From Chloroflexota bacterium (GTDB lineage: Bacteria; Chloroflexota; Dehalococcoidia; UBA2979), in the NCBI GenBank assembly GCA_016875695.1, contig VGPB01000015.1, forward strand, positions 1 to 18,564: a stretch of DNA of 18,564 nt. The letters are read 5' to 3'. Shown piece by piece: positions 6,885 through 14,423 of this stretch. The position numbers and the translations under genes are program-made. How positions within the stretch are numbered: the stretch's first letter is position 1; every line of letters begins with the position of its first letter. The notes under the pieces were generated by a model. The model was not told the DNA's origin. It did not search any database and was given only the letters and a program-made list of their open reading frames with translations.

Positions 6885-8078
6885 GTGCACCTCGCGGAGC
6901 TGTCGCTGACGCACGTGCGCACGTTCGCGCGCTTGGAATGGGAACTCACGCCGGGCGTGCACGTGATCGTAGGGGCGAACGGCAGCGGCAAGAGCAACTT
7001 GCTGGAGGCGATCACGCTGCTCGCGACGACGCGCAGCGCACGCGCGCGCAGCGACGGGGAACTCGTGAGCTGGAGCGCGCTCGGCGATGTCGCGCCGCTC
7101 GCGCGCGCCGCGGGGCGCGTGCTCACGCGCAGCGGCGAGCGCGTGAGCGTGGAGGTGGCGATCACGGCGCGCCCCGCAGCGGGCGGCGGGGCGCTAGGCG
7201 GCGAGCCGGCGGCGGCGGGTCGGCGCTTTCGCGTCAACGGCGTGGCACGGCGCGCGTCCGACCTGATCGGGCGGCTGCGCGTGGTGCCATTCTCGGCGGA
7301 CGACCTAGCGATCATCAGCGGCGCGCCCGTTGAGCGGCGGCGCTACCTAGACGTGACGATCGCGCAGCTCGACGCACCGTACGTGCGCGCGCTGCAGCGC
7401 TACACGCGCGTGCTGCAGCAGCGCAACAGCCTGCTGCGGCGGCTGCAGGAGCGGCGGGCGGCGCTGCACGAGCTCGACTTCTGGGACGAGGAGCTGGCGC
7501 GTAACGGCGGGGCGCTGCTGCACGCGCGCGCCGCGACGGTGGCGGCGCTGGCGAGCGAGGCGGCGGCGCAGTATGCGGCGCTCGCGCCCGACGACGGCGC
7601 GCTCGCGTGCTGCTATCGGCCGGGCGTGCCGTCGGAGCTCGCGAGTCGCCTGCTGGGCGGTGCATCGGAGGAGGCGATCGCGGACGAGCTCGGCGCGGTG
7701 GTGGGCGCGGAACGCGCGCGCGACGTGCAAGCGGGCGTCACGCACGCGGGGCCGCATCGCGACGACGTGGCGATCGCGATCGGGGGCCACGCGGCGGCGA
7801 CGACGGCGTCGCGCGGGCAACAGCGCACGGCGGCGCTCGCGCTGCGGCTCGCAGAGGTGGCGCATTCGCTGAGGCGCACGGGTGACGCGCCGGTGCTACT
7901 GCTCGACGACGTGCTGTCGGAGCTCGACGCGGCGCGGCGCGAGCGGGTGCTGGCCGCGGCGTTCGCGGTGGACCAAGTGATCATCACCACGCCCGACGCG
8001 GACCGGCCGCCGCGCGCGGAGCTGCCGGGCGCGCGCTGGTACACGCTTGCCGGCGGCGTGCTGCAGCGCGCGGACTAG
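6885..8078 (+). CDS. recF: DNA replication and repair protein RecF
   Basis: A 397-residue RecF, which binds gapped DNA and loads RecA with RecO/RecR. The start is GTG 6885, giving VHLAELSLTHVRTFARLEWEL, the usual RecF N-terminus; the frame is open further upstream but that lies inside the preceding gene. Walker A GANGSGKS is at residues 30-37, the family motif SRGQQRTAALALRLAE near 310, and Walker B VLLLDD ends at D341-D342, followed by the D-loop SELD. A Gly/Ala-rich insertion near residues 95-112 is the only variable segment. It lies four bases after the chimeric kinase gene and is probably cotranscribed with it, away from the dnaA-dnaN context where recF is often found. Its TAG overlaps the stop of the opposing lipid-kinase gene on a shared CTAG. 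Confidence 0.93.
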   Translation: MHLAELSLTHVRTFARLEWELTPGVHVIVGANGSGKSNLLEAITLLATTRSARARSDGELVSWSALGDVAPLARAAGRVLTRSGERVSVEVAITARPAAGGGALGGEPAAAGRRFRVNGVARRASDLIGRLRVVPFSADDLAIISGAPVERRRYLDVTIAQLDAPYVRALQRYTRVLQQRNSLLRRLQERRAALHELDFWDEELARNGGALLHARAATVAALASEAAAQYAALAPDDGALACCYRPGVPSELASRLLGGASEEAIADELGAVVGAERARDVQAGVTHAGPHRDDVAIAIGGHAAATTASRGQQRTAALALRLAEVAHSLRRTGDAPVLLLDDVLSELDAARRERVLAAAFAVDQVIITTPDADRPPRAELPGARWYTLAGGVLQRAD

Positions 8079-9001
8079 TCGCCGAAGAGGAGGCGCGGGC
8101 CGGGCGCGACGAGCACGTCGAGCGCGGTGCGATCGACGGCGAGGCGCACGGGCGTGGTGCCGGCGTACTCGCCGTCGAGTTGCACGGGGCGCGGGGGCGA
8201 GGCGTCGACGGTGAGCTGTGCGGTGCGCAGGTACTCGACACCGCGCACGCGGCGGCGGTGCAGCGCGCCGCGCATGGCGTGCAGCGCGAGGCGCGGTGCG
8301 TCGAGGCGCGCGCGGCCCGCGAGGATCGCCACGTCGAGCAGGCCGTCGTTGGCGCGCGCGTCGCCAGTGATGCGCGCCATGCCGCCGTAGAGGCGCGTGT
8401 TGCCGGCGACGAGCTGCAGTAGCGGGACGGCGCGCTGTATGGTGTCGAGCTCGATCGTGGTGTCGGCAGGGCGGGCGCGCGCGAGCGCGAGCGCACCGAC
8501 GGCGGCATACCAGCCGCGCCCGATGCGGCGCTTCGCGCGCGAGCCCTCGACGCGCTGCACGACCGCGGCGTCGAGGCCGATGCCGCACATGAGGAGGAAG
8601 CGCCGCTCAGTGCCGTCGAGATGGGCGCGGCCGAGGTCGATGCGCAGGCGTCGCGCGGTGGGCAGGAGCGCGAGCGCGGCGGCCGGGGCGCGCGGGATGC
8701 CGGCCTCGCGCGCCCAGACGTTGGTGGTGCCGGCGGGTAGCACGGCGAGCGCGGTGGCGCTGCCCGCGAGGCCGTTGGCGACGGCGTGCACGGTGCCGTC
8801 GCCGCCGCAGGCGGCGACCGCGTCGACGCCGCGCGCCGCGGCGGCGCGCGCTCGCGCGACGGTGTGCATCGTGTCCGTCGGGGTCTCGATGGTGATCGCC
8901 CAGCCGCGGCTGCGCAGCGGCTGGGCTGCGAGCGCGAGCGCCTGTTCGGCGGGGGCATGGCGCGTGCGCGGGTTACGCAGGATGACGAGCGTGGGCGTCA
9001 C
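8075..9001 (-). CDS. Diacylglycerol/lipid kinase family protein (YegS/DgkB-like)
   Basis: A 308-residue member of the diacylglycerol kinase catalytic family, which phosphorylates lipid hydroxyls using ATP. Visible motifs: GGDGT at residues 66-70 (nucleotide binding), PAGTTNVWA (about 89-97), a central CGIGLDA, GDARANDGLLDV (about 212-223) and the C-terminal LDGEY before the last beta strands. These are in the usual order and the length is normal. The start is GTG 9001, overlapping the TGA of the upstream channel gene by four bases (8998-9001), so translation is likely coupled. It is the last gene of the MoxR-VWA-channel-kinase group. Its lipid substrate (diacylglycerol, phosphatidylglycerol or sphingoid base) cannot be told from sequence. 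Confidence 0.87.
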   Translation of the reverse strand: MTPTLVILRNPRTRHAPAEQALALAAQPLRSRGWAITIETPTDTMHTVARARAAAARGVDAVAACGGDGTVHAVANGLAGSATALAVLPAGTTNVWAREAGIPRAPAAALALLPTARRLRIDLGRAHLDGTERRFLLMCGIGLDAAVVQRVEGSRAKRRIGRGWYAAVGALALARARPADTTIELDTIQRAVPLLQLVAGNTRLYGGMARITGDARANDGLLDVAILAGRARLDAPRLALHAMRGALHRRRVRGVEYLRTAQLTVDASPPRPVQLDGEYAGTTPVRLAVDRTALDVLVAPGPRLLFGD

Positions 9002-10035
9002 GGCGCCAGCGGGGCGCTCGCGGGACCGCGCGTGGCGGGCGCGGGCCCCGGCGAGAGCGTCTCGATCTCCTCGCGCGAGCCGTAGAGCACGAGGCGGTCG
9101 CCGGAGTGCAGCTCGGTGGTGGCGGGCGGGGCGGCGCGCAGCTCGCCGCGCTCGCGCTCGACGGCGAGCACGCGGGTGTCGTGCAGCGCGCCGAAGGCCT
9201 GCGCGAGCGTGCGGCCGGCGAGCGCGGCTGTCTCGCCTGCCACGACCAGCTCGGCGAGCAGGCGCGCGCGTGCAGGGTCGCGGCCGGCGGGCGCGTCCAC
9301 GAAGTCCGAGACGAGCCGCTGCACGGCGGCGAGCGCCATGTGGCGGCCGGCGATGCGGTAGGGGGAGACGACGCGGTTGGCGCCGGCGGCGCGCAGGCGC
9401 TGCTCGACGGAGTCGCTGCCGGCGCGGCTGATGATGGCGAGGGTCGCGTTGAGTGCGCGCGCGGTGAGCGTGACGAAGGTGTTGCCGATGTCGGAATCGG
9501 AGGCGGCGATCAGCACGCGGGCGCGCTCGACGCCGGCCTCGCGCAGCACGTCCTCCTCGGTGGCGTCGCCAAGGACGGCGGAGAAGCCGCGGGCGGTGGC
9601 GTCAGCGTGCGCGGCGGCATCGCGGTCGATGATGACGACGGCGATGCCGTGCTGCTGGAGGTCGTCGGCGATGGCACGGCCGACGCGCCCGAAGCCGCAG
9701 ACGATGGCGTGCTCGCGCATCCGGTAGATTCTCTTGCCGCCGCGCCGCCCGGCGAGCGCGGCAGCGATGTCGCCTGTGATCAGGCCCTCGACGGCCGTGA
9801 CGGCGATGTAGAACATCATGCCGATGCCGATCAGCACGAAGACGGCGGTGAAGGCCTTGCCGCTATCGTTAACCTGCATGTCGGCGAGCTCGCCGGCCGT
9901 GGTCAGGAATATCACCGCGGCGTATGCGGCGTCGAGCGGGCGGAAGCCCTCGACGAGGGTGCACCAGGCGGCGCCGGTGGCGAACAGGAGCAGCAGCGCG
10001 GCGGCGGCAAGCAGCAGTCGCCGCGCGAGCGTCAC
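8998..10035 (-). CDS. Two-TM channel with TrkA-N/TrkA-C (RCK) domains and atypical filter
   Basis: This 345-residue protein has the layout of prokaryotic RCK-gated K+ channels: TM1 (about 5-27), a pore loop, TM2 (about 61-86), a Rossmann RCK domain beginning HAIVCGFGRVGRAI (GxGxxG at 114-119, acidic VVIIDRD after beta 2), and a C-terminal TrkA-C subdomain around ELVVAGETAALAG. The filter position reads TTAGELAD (45-52) instead of TVGYGD/TVGFGE, so K+ selectivity is uncertain. The start is uncertain: the frame is open into the end of the VWA gene, but that part is a Ser/Thr shadow of the other frame. GTG 10035 puts TM1 at the N-terminus; TTG 10050 is possible. It starts about 25 bases after the VWA stop and overlaps the lipid-kinase start by four bases. 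Confidence 0.8.
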   Translation of the reverse strand: MTLARRLLLAAAALLLLFATGAAWCTLVEGFRPLDAAYAAVIFLTTAGELADMQVNDSGKAFTAVFVLIGIGMMFYIAVTAVEGLITGDIAAALAGRRGGKRIYRMREHAIVCGFGRVGRAIADDLQQHGIAVVIIDRDAAAHADATARGFSAVLGDATEEDVLREAGVERARVLIAASDSDIGNTFVTLTARALNATLAIISRAGSDSVEQRLRAAGANRVVSPYRIAGRHMALAAVQRLVSDFVDAPAGRDPARARLLAELVVAGETAALAGRTLAQAFGALHDTRVLAVERERGELRAAPPATTELHSGDRLVLYGSREEIETLSPGPAPATRGPASAPLAP

Positions 10036-10060
10036 GAGCGCGGGACGCAAGCGGTCGGCT

Positions 10061-12235
10061 TCAGTGCGCGACCCGCTTGCGCTTGTGCTGCACGTAGTCG
10101 AGGAGGATGTACTCGCCGAGCTTGTCTGGGGTGGTGTAGAAGACGCGGCCGCCGTTGATCTTGGCGAGCTGGTTGACAAACTCCTTGAGGTAATAGTTGC
10201 GATCGAGCATGAAAGTGTTGATGGTGATGCCCTCCTGAGTGCATCGCTTCACTTCCTTCAGCGTCTCGCGGATGGTGGCGGCGGCCGGGGGGTACGAGAA
10301 CTGCGAGCGGCCGCGCTCGAGGTGGGCGGTGGGCTCGCCGTCCGAGATCATGATGACCTGGCGCGTGCCGCCGCGGTGCTTGGCGAGCAGCTTGCGCGCG
10401 AGCATGAGCGCGTGGTGCATGTTGGTGCCGAGCACGGAATCGTCCCAGCGCACGTAGGGCAGGTCCTGCACCTTAAGCTCGCGCGCGTAGGCGGCGAAGC
10501 CGATCACGTACAGCGTGTCGCGTGCGTACTGCGCGCTGATCAGGTTGTGCAGCGCGAGCGCCACCTTCTTCGCCGCCTGGAAGGAGCCGCGCAGCGCCAT
10601 CGACCATGAGAGGTCGACCATGACGACGGTGGTGGTCTGCGTGACGAGCTCGGAGCGGTAGATCGCGAAGTCGGCGGGGAGCAGGCGCACGGGTGAGTGC
10701 GGCCCGTCGCGCTCGATGGCGTTCATGATCGTGCGGCCCATATGCAGGTGGAATGGGTCGCCGAACTCGTAGGCCTTGGTGTCATCCTGGCGTTCGCCCT
10801 GGCGGCCGGTTTCCGGGATCGGGTGGTTGCCGATGCCCTGCTTCTTGAGCTGTTGGTAGATCTCGCCCAGCGCCTTCTGGCCGATCTTGCGCATGCCGGT
10901 GGGCGTGAGCTCCCAGCTATCGCCCTTGCGCCGGATGTAGCCGCCTTCCTCCAGCACCTCGAGCAGCTGCTTGAGCTGGTCGAGCGTGTCGGCGGAGTCG
11001 TCGCCGAGCAGCTCGCGCAGTTTGTCGACGTCGACGGAGTCGAGGTCACCGTCGTACTGCGCGCGTTCGAGCTGGTGCTCGAGGCTGTCGATGTCGTGCA
11101 TCTCGTCCATGAGGCGCATCGCGGCCTCGAGGTCGAGCTCCTCGTCGCCGCGGAACGGATAGGCGGGGGCGCGCTCCGGGCTGGAATTGAGGTACTCGAG
11201 GTTCAGGCCGAGCTGCGAGAGCTCGCCCTCGAGCTCGGGGTCGCCGAGCTTGTCGGCGAGCAGCGACTGCAGCTGCTGGCGCTGGTCGGAGGGCAGCGAC
11301 TCCATCAGCGACTGCATGGCCTGCATCTGCGCCTGCATCTGCTCAATCAGCTCGTCGAGCGACTGCGGCGGGTTGGGTCCGAACATGTCGCCGTACTGCT
11401 GCATGAAGGAGTCGAAGTCCGGCTCCTGCCCGCGCACCTTCTGCACGAGCATGTCGTTGAGCGCCTGCACCATCTCCTTCATGCGCTGCAGGTCGCCTTG
11501 CGACATCTGCTCGACCATCTTGGTGACGTCGCTGAAGAAGGACTCGGTCATCGCCTGGCGGAGCTGCTGCATGAGCTCCTGGAAGCGGTGCTGCGCGTCC
11601 GGGTTGAGGAACTCGTAGTGCTGGAGCTGCTTGACCTGGCCGGGGGCGTCGTCGGGGAGCTGGTCCAGGAAGTCGCGCTTGCGCTCGGCGATGCGGCGCA
11701 GCATGTCGGCGAACTGCTCCTCTTGCGACGCCCCCGATGCTCCGTCTTCGTCGCCCGACTGGTCGCCGCCGACCTGAGGCGAGCCCTGCTGACCGCGCTG
11801 GCCCTGCTGGCGGGCAGGCGTGCCATCGGCGTCCGCATCGTCGCCTTCGCTGTTTTCGCCGCCGCCCTGAGCGGCGTCGGACTGGTCCCCGGGCGCGCCT
11901 GGCGGCTGCTGGCCGAGGCGCTCGGCGAGGGTGTCACGCTCCAACTCAAGCAGCTCTTCGAGCTGGCGGCGGATGTCGTCCATGACGCCGCCGAGGTCGA
12001 ACTGGTCGAGGCGCTCTCGGCGCTCCTGGCGGAGCTGGTGCAGCAAATCGCGCAGGCCCTGCATGCGATCGCCCTGCTGGCCGCGCATGCCGCGCTGCAT
12101 CAGGTTGCGCAGCGCGTGCTGCAGGTCGCCGAAGTTCATGAGGTCGTCGGAGAGCGCGTCAAGCACGTCGCTCACGTCGAGCGCGGGGATCTCCTGCGTG
12201 CCGTCCCACTCGGTGTAGCGGTAGATACCGACCAT
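10061..12235 (-). CDS. VWA domain protein, partner of the MoxR ATPase
   Basis: A 724-residue cytoplasmic-looking protein without signal peptide. Residues 1-115 are helical; 118-175 are a low-complexity Gln/Gly/Asp/Glu linker; about 175-480 are a Gln/Met/Leu-rich helical region with many QM repeats, including a short winged-helix-like stretch LLEVLEEGGYIRRKGDSWELT. The VWA domain occupies about 530-710 with MIDAS residues D541-x-S543-x-S545 (DLSWS), T604 (GTNM) and D632 (SDGEP), a complete metal site. The C-terminus ends HKRKRVAH. In the MoxR-VWA class, the AAA+ ring and VWA protein act together, often as a chaperone-like or maturation pair. The moxR-like gene ends 45 bases upstream. The start ATG 12235 has only a poly-G Shine-Dalgarno-like stretch. 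Confidence 0.85.
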   Translation of the reverse strand: MVGIYRYTEWDGTQEIPALDVSDVLDALSDDLMNFGDLQHALRNLMQRGMRGQQGDRMQGLRDLLHQLRQERRERLDQFDLGGVMDDIRRQLEELLELERDTLAERLGQQPPGAPGDQSDAAQGGGENSEGDDADADGTPARQQGQRGQQGSPQVGGDQSGDEDGASGASQEEQFADMLRRIAERKRDFLDQLPDDAPGQVKQLQHYEFLNPDAQHRFQELMQQLRQAMTESFFSDVTKMVEQMSQGDLQRMKEMVQALNDMLVQKVRGQEPDFDSFMQQYGDMFGPNPPQSLDELIEQMQAQMQAMQSLMESLPSDQRQQLQSLLADKLGDPELEGELSQLGLNLEYLNSSPERAPAYPFRGDEELDLEAAMRLMDEMHDIDSLEHQLERAQYDGDLDSVDVDKLRELLGDDSADTLDQLKQLLEVLEEGGYIRRKGDSWELTPTGMRKIGQKALGEIYQQLKKQGIGNHPIPETGRQGERQDDTKAYEFGDPFHLHMGRTIMNAIERDGPHSPVRLLPADFAIYRSELVTQTTTVVMVDLSWSMALRGSFQAAKKVALALHNLISAQYARDTLYVIGFAAYARELKVQDLPYVRWDDSVLGTNMHHALMLARKLLAKHRGGTRQVIMISDGEPTAHLERGRSQFSYPPAAATIRETLKEVKRCTQEGITINTFMLDRNYYLKEFVNQLAKINGGRVFYTTPDKLGEYILLDYVQHKRKRVAH

Positions 12236-12280
12236 CAGGCCCCCCCGTTCGGGCCAGCCGCGTGGCGCTCGCGGCGGCGC

Positions 12281-13681
12281 CTAGCCTCGGTAGCGGGACT
12301 GGCCCGCGACCGTGTCCTTGTTCAGCCGTTTGTTGAGGTGTAGGCCTTCGAGCACAAGCTCGACGGCCGCCGCCTGAACGGCGGGGTTGGGGTCGTCGGT
12401 GAGCTGGCGCACGGCGGCGGGCAGGCCGTCGACGCTCTTGAGCAGGCGCTGATAGTGGGCGACCGGCATGCGCTCGCCGGTCTCAGCGGCGATGCCGGAC
12501 TTGAACGCGAGGACCACGGGCTCGAGGTCCGTGATGCTGCAGTGGCGGTTGAAGACGGCGACGATCGCGCCCTGGATCAGGCGGTCGACGATCTGCTCCT
12601 CGCGGCCGTCCTCGACGGTCTCGAACTCGAGCTTGCCTTCGAGCGCGGCCTTGATGAAGGGGAGGTCGGTGATGCGAGGCGCGACCTCCGGCTCGCCGAG
12701 GCGGATGCCGCGGCGCAGCGCGTTGGCGGTCATCGCCTCGTAGTCCGCGATCGACGCGCGCACGGAGACGCCGGAGCGCTGGTTGATGTCGGGGGAGCGT
12801 CGCGCGAGACGAGTGACCTCGGCGACGATCTCCCGCATGTACGCAGGGACGTGCATTGCGTAGCCGTTCGCCTCGAAGCGCGTGGCCTCCTGGTCGATGA
12901 TGCGAATCTCGTCCTCGACGTTGCGGGGGTAGTGGGTGCGGATCTGGGAGCCGTAGCGGTCCTTGAGCGGCGTGATGATGCGGCCGCGGTTGGTGTAGTC
13001 CTCCGGGTTGGCGGTCGCGACGATGAAGACGTCCAACGGCAGGCGTACCTTGTGGCCGCGAATCTGAATGTCGTGCTCTTCCATGACGTTGAGCAGGCCG
13101 ACCTGGATGCGCTCGGCGAGGTCCGGCAGCTCGTTGATCGCGAAGATGCCGCGATTGGTGCGCGGGATGAGGCCGAAGTGGATGGTGAGCTGATCGGACA
13201 GGTAGCGACCCTCGGCGACCTTGATCGGGTCGACCTCGCCGATGAGATCGGCGATGGTGATGTCGGGCGTGGCGAGCTTCTCGCCGTAGCGCTCGTCGCG
13301 GTGCAGCCAGGCGATCGGCGCGTCGTCGCTGAGCTCCTCGATGAGCTGGCGGCCGGCCTCGCTGATCGGCGCGTAGGGGTTCTCCGGGATCTCGACGCCG
13401 GAGAGGACGGGGGTCCATTCGTCGAGCAGCGTGGTGAGACTGCGGATGATGCGCGACTTCGCTTGGCCGCGCTCGCCGAGCATGATGATGTCGTGGCCCG
13501 AGAGGATCGCGTTCTCGAGCTGCGGCACGACATCGTCTTCGTAGCCCATGACGCCTGAGAAGAGCGGCTGGCCGGTGGCGAGCTGCGCGATCAGGTTCTT
13601 GCGGATCTCGGCGCGGACGGTCAGCACTTTGTAACCGGATGCGCGCAGGGCGCCCAACGTGGTGGGTCGGTCGTTGGCCAC
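12281..13681 (-). CDS. MoxR-type AAA+ ATPase (magnesium-chelatase ChlI-like)
   Basis: A 466-residue AAA+ ATPase. The start is GTG 13681 (ANDRPTTLGALRASGYKVLTV), with GAGAGGGG close upstream; the frame is open back to 13891 but that part is Arg/Ser-rich and lies across the leader and terminator. Walker A is GERGQAKS at 69-76. The Walker B position reads GIFAINELPDL, with Asn in place of the usual Asp before Glu; I recall this as normal for this ChlI-like subgroup. Sensor 1 is VATANPEDYTNRG, and the arginine-finger region follows in PLKDRYGSQIRTHYP. The C-terminal lid and a helical tail complete the protein. It heads a four-gene minus-strand group: VWA protein, channel and lipid kinase follow. 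Energy from ATP presumably remodels a substrate presented by the VWA protein; that substrate is unknown. Confidence 0.88.
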   Translation of the reverse strand: MANDRPTTLGALRASGYKVLTVRAEIRKNLIAQLATGQPLFSGVMGYEDDVVPQLENAILSGHDIIMLGERGQAKSRIIRSLTTLLDEWTPVLSGVEIPENPYAPISEAGRQLIEELSDDAPIAWLHRDERYGEKLATPDITIADLIGEVDPIKVAEGRYLSDQLTIHFGLIPRTNRGIFAINELPDLAERIQVGLLNVMEEHDIQIRGHKVRLPLDVFIVATANPEDYTNRGRIITPLKDRYGSQIRTHYPRNVEDEIRIIDQEATRFEANGYAMHVPAYMREIVAEVTRLARRSPDINQRSGVSVRASIADYEAMTANALRRGIRLGEPEVAPRITDLPFIKAALEGKLEFETVEDGREEQIVDRLIQGAIVAVFNRHCSITDLEPVVLAFKSGIAAETGERMPVAHYQRLLKSVDGLPAAVRQLTDDPNPAVQAAAVELVLEGLHLNKRLNKDTVAGQSRYRG

Positions 13682-13706
13682 GTGGGCCCCCTCTCGGGTG
13701 TCAGGC

Positions 13707-13807
13707 GCTCGGCTTCGGACCGAGCTTGTGGCGCTGCGATGCGTACCGCCTGGCGATGAGCGCTGCCGCACGTGATGCGCGGCGCCCGCTCCGGCGCGAT
13801 CAGTATA
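13707..13807 (-). promoter_or_regulatory. Possible moxR promoter -10 box and leader hairpin
   Basis: On the minus strand a TATACT (plus positions 13802-13807) is the only good -10 match between the terminator at 13854 and the moxR start; no clear -35 box lies at the expected distance. The leader would be about 110 bases. Within it, GCTCGG (13707-13712) and CCGAGC (13720-13725) form a six-pair hairpin about 25 bases upstream of the GTG and just before the Shine-Dalgarno-like GAGAGGGG. Confidence 0.35.
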
Positions 13808-13853
13808 CGAACGGCGATAGCCAGCGCGCGCTTGTCGCGGCGCGTGCGACATG

Positions 13854-13880
13854 CGAAAGCCCCGCGGTGCGGGGCTTTCG
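13854..13880 (-). terminator. Strong hairpin terminator after the XRE regulator gene
   Basis: A perfect 12-pair stem (CGAAAGCCCCGC at 13854-13865, GCGGGGCTTTCG at 13869-13880) with a three-base loop lies 30 bases past the stop of the XRE gene. The AAAG/CTTT ends give a short U-tract on both strands, so it can act bidirectionally. It separates the regulator from the moxR operon downstream on the same strand. Confidence 0.75.
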
Positions 13881-13909
13881 GTGCGAGACAACGCTGGGAT
13901 TGGAGCAGA

Positions 13910-14257
13910 TCAGGACGCGGCTTTGGACTCCACGCGGCGCGGGAGCACGAAGTCGAGCAACTCGGGGCGCTCGACGAGCGTGCGCACGACGCGGCCGAGG
14001 CGCGAGTCGCGCAGCACGATCACGTCCGGCACGTCGAGCACGTCTGAGAGCGTGATGTCGAGGGCTGCGGTGATCGCGAGGGCAGTCGACAGCGGGAGCT
14101 CGCGCTTGCCGGTCTCGTAGTTCGAAAGCGACGCCTGGGTGATGCTGGACGCGCGTGCGACATCGGCCTGCGAGCGCGCGCGTTGCTGCCGCCAGTGGCG
14201 CAGGCGCTGACCGGCGGCGCGGCGTCGGTCCGCGGAGTCGTCGACTCTTACTGGCAT
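13910..14257 (-). CDS. XRE-family helix-turn-helix transcriptional regulator
   Basis: A 115-residue DNA-binding protein. Residues about 16-70 form a Cro/C1-type HTH: GQRLRHWRQQRARSQADVA, then the recognition region SSITQASLSNYETGKRELP and LSTALAITAALDITLSDVLD. The remaining 40 residues (IVLRDSRLGRVVRTLVERPELLDFV) carry no recognisable effector domain. ATG 14257 has AAAGGAG (14265-14271) seven bases upstream, one of the better ribosome sites in the window. Its promoter contains an inverted repeat around the -35 box, suggesting autoregulation, and a strong terminator follows, so it is monocistronic. Targets are unknown. It lies between the moxR operon and the secreted 3D-domain gene, either of which could be controlled by it. 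Confidence 0.88.
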   Translation of the reverse strand: MPVRVDDSADRRRAAGQRLRHWRQQRARSQADVARASSITQASLSNYETGKRELPLSTALAITAALDITLSDVLDVPDVIVLRDSRLGRVVRTLVERPELLDFVLPRRVESKAAS

Positions 14258-14334
14258 AACTTCGCTCCTTTAGCGGTTCCGCGAGCGGGCGCTGGGCAGC
14301 CCGGGGACCGTGCCTGTGTTTACCGTCGCACGTA

Positions 14335-14370
14335 ATGGTAACGCACTGAGTTTGTGCGCTCAAGCACAAA
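14335..14370 (-). promoter_or_regulatory. Promoter with palindromic operator for the XRE gene
   Basis: On the minus strand, -35 TTGAGC (plus 14358-14363) and -10 TACCAT (14335-14340) are separated by exactly 17 bases. The -35 box is the six-base spacer of a perfect inverted repeat with arms TTTGTGC (14351-14357) and GCACAAA (14364-14370). A second, weaker repeat, TTACC (14320-14324) and GGTAA (14337-14341), overlaps the -10 region. A dimeric HTH protein bound here would block RNA polymerase; the XRE product itself is the obvious candidate, which is inference. Confidence 0.6.
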
Positions 14371-14423
14371 GTATTAAGGCCCGGTGAATTTCGCATGCCA
14401 GGCGTGCCCTGGCGGCCGGGGCG

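Noticed and set aside
10036..10179. N-terminal extension of the channel protein
   Set aside because: The extra residues are Ser/Thr-rich, lie inside the VWA coding end, and precede TM1 with no family resemblance.
13682..13891. N-terminal extension of the MoxR ATPase
   Set aside because: The Arg/Ser-rich stretch crosses the terminator and leader; GTG 13681 has a ribosome site and a family-like start.
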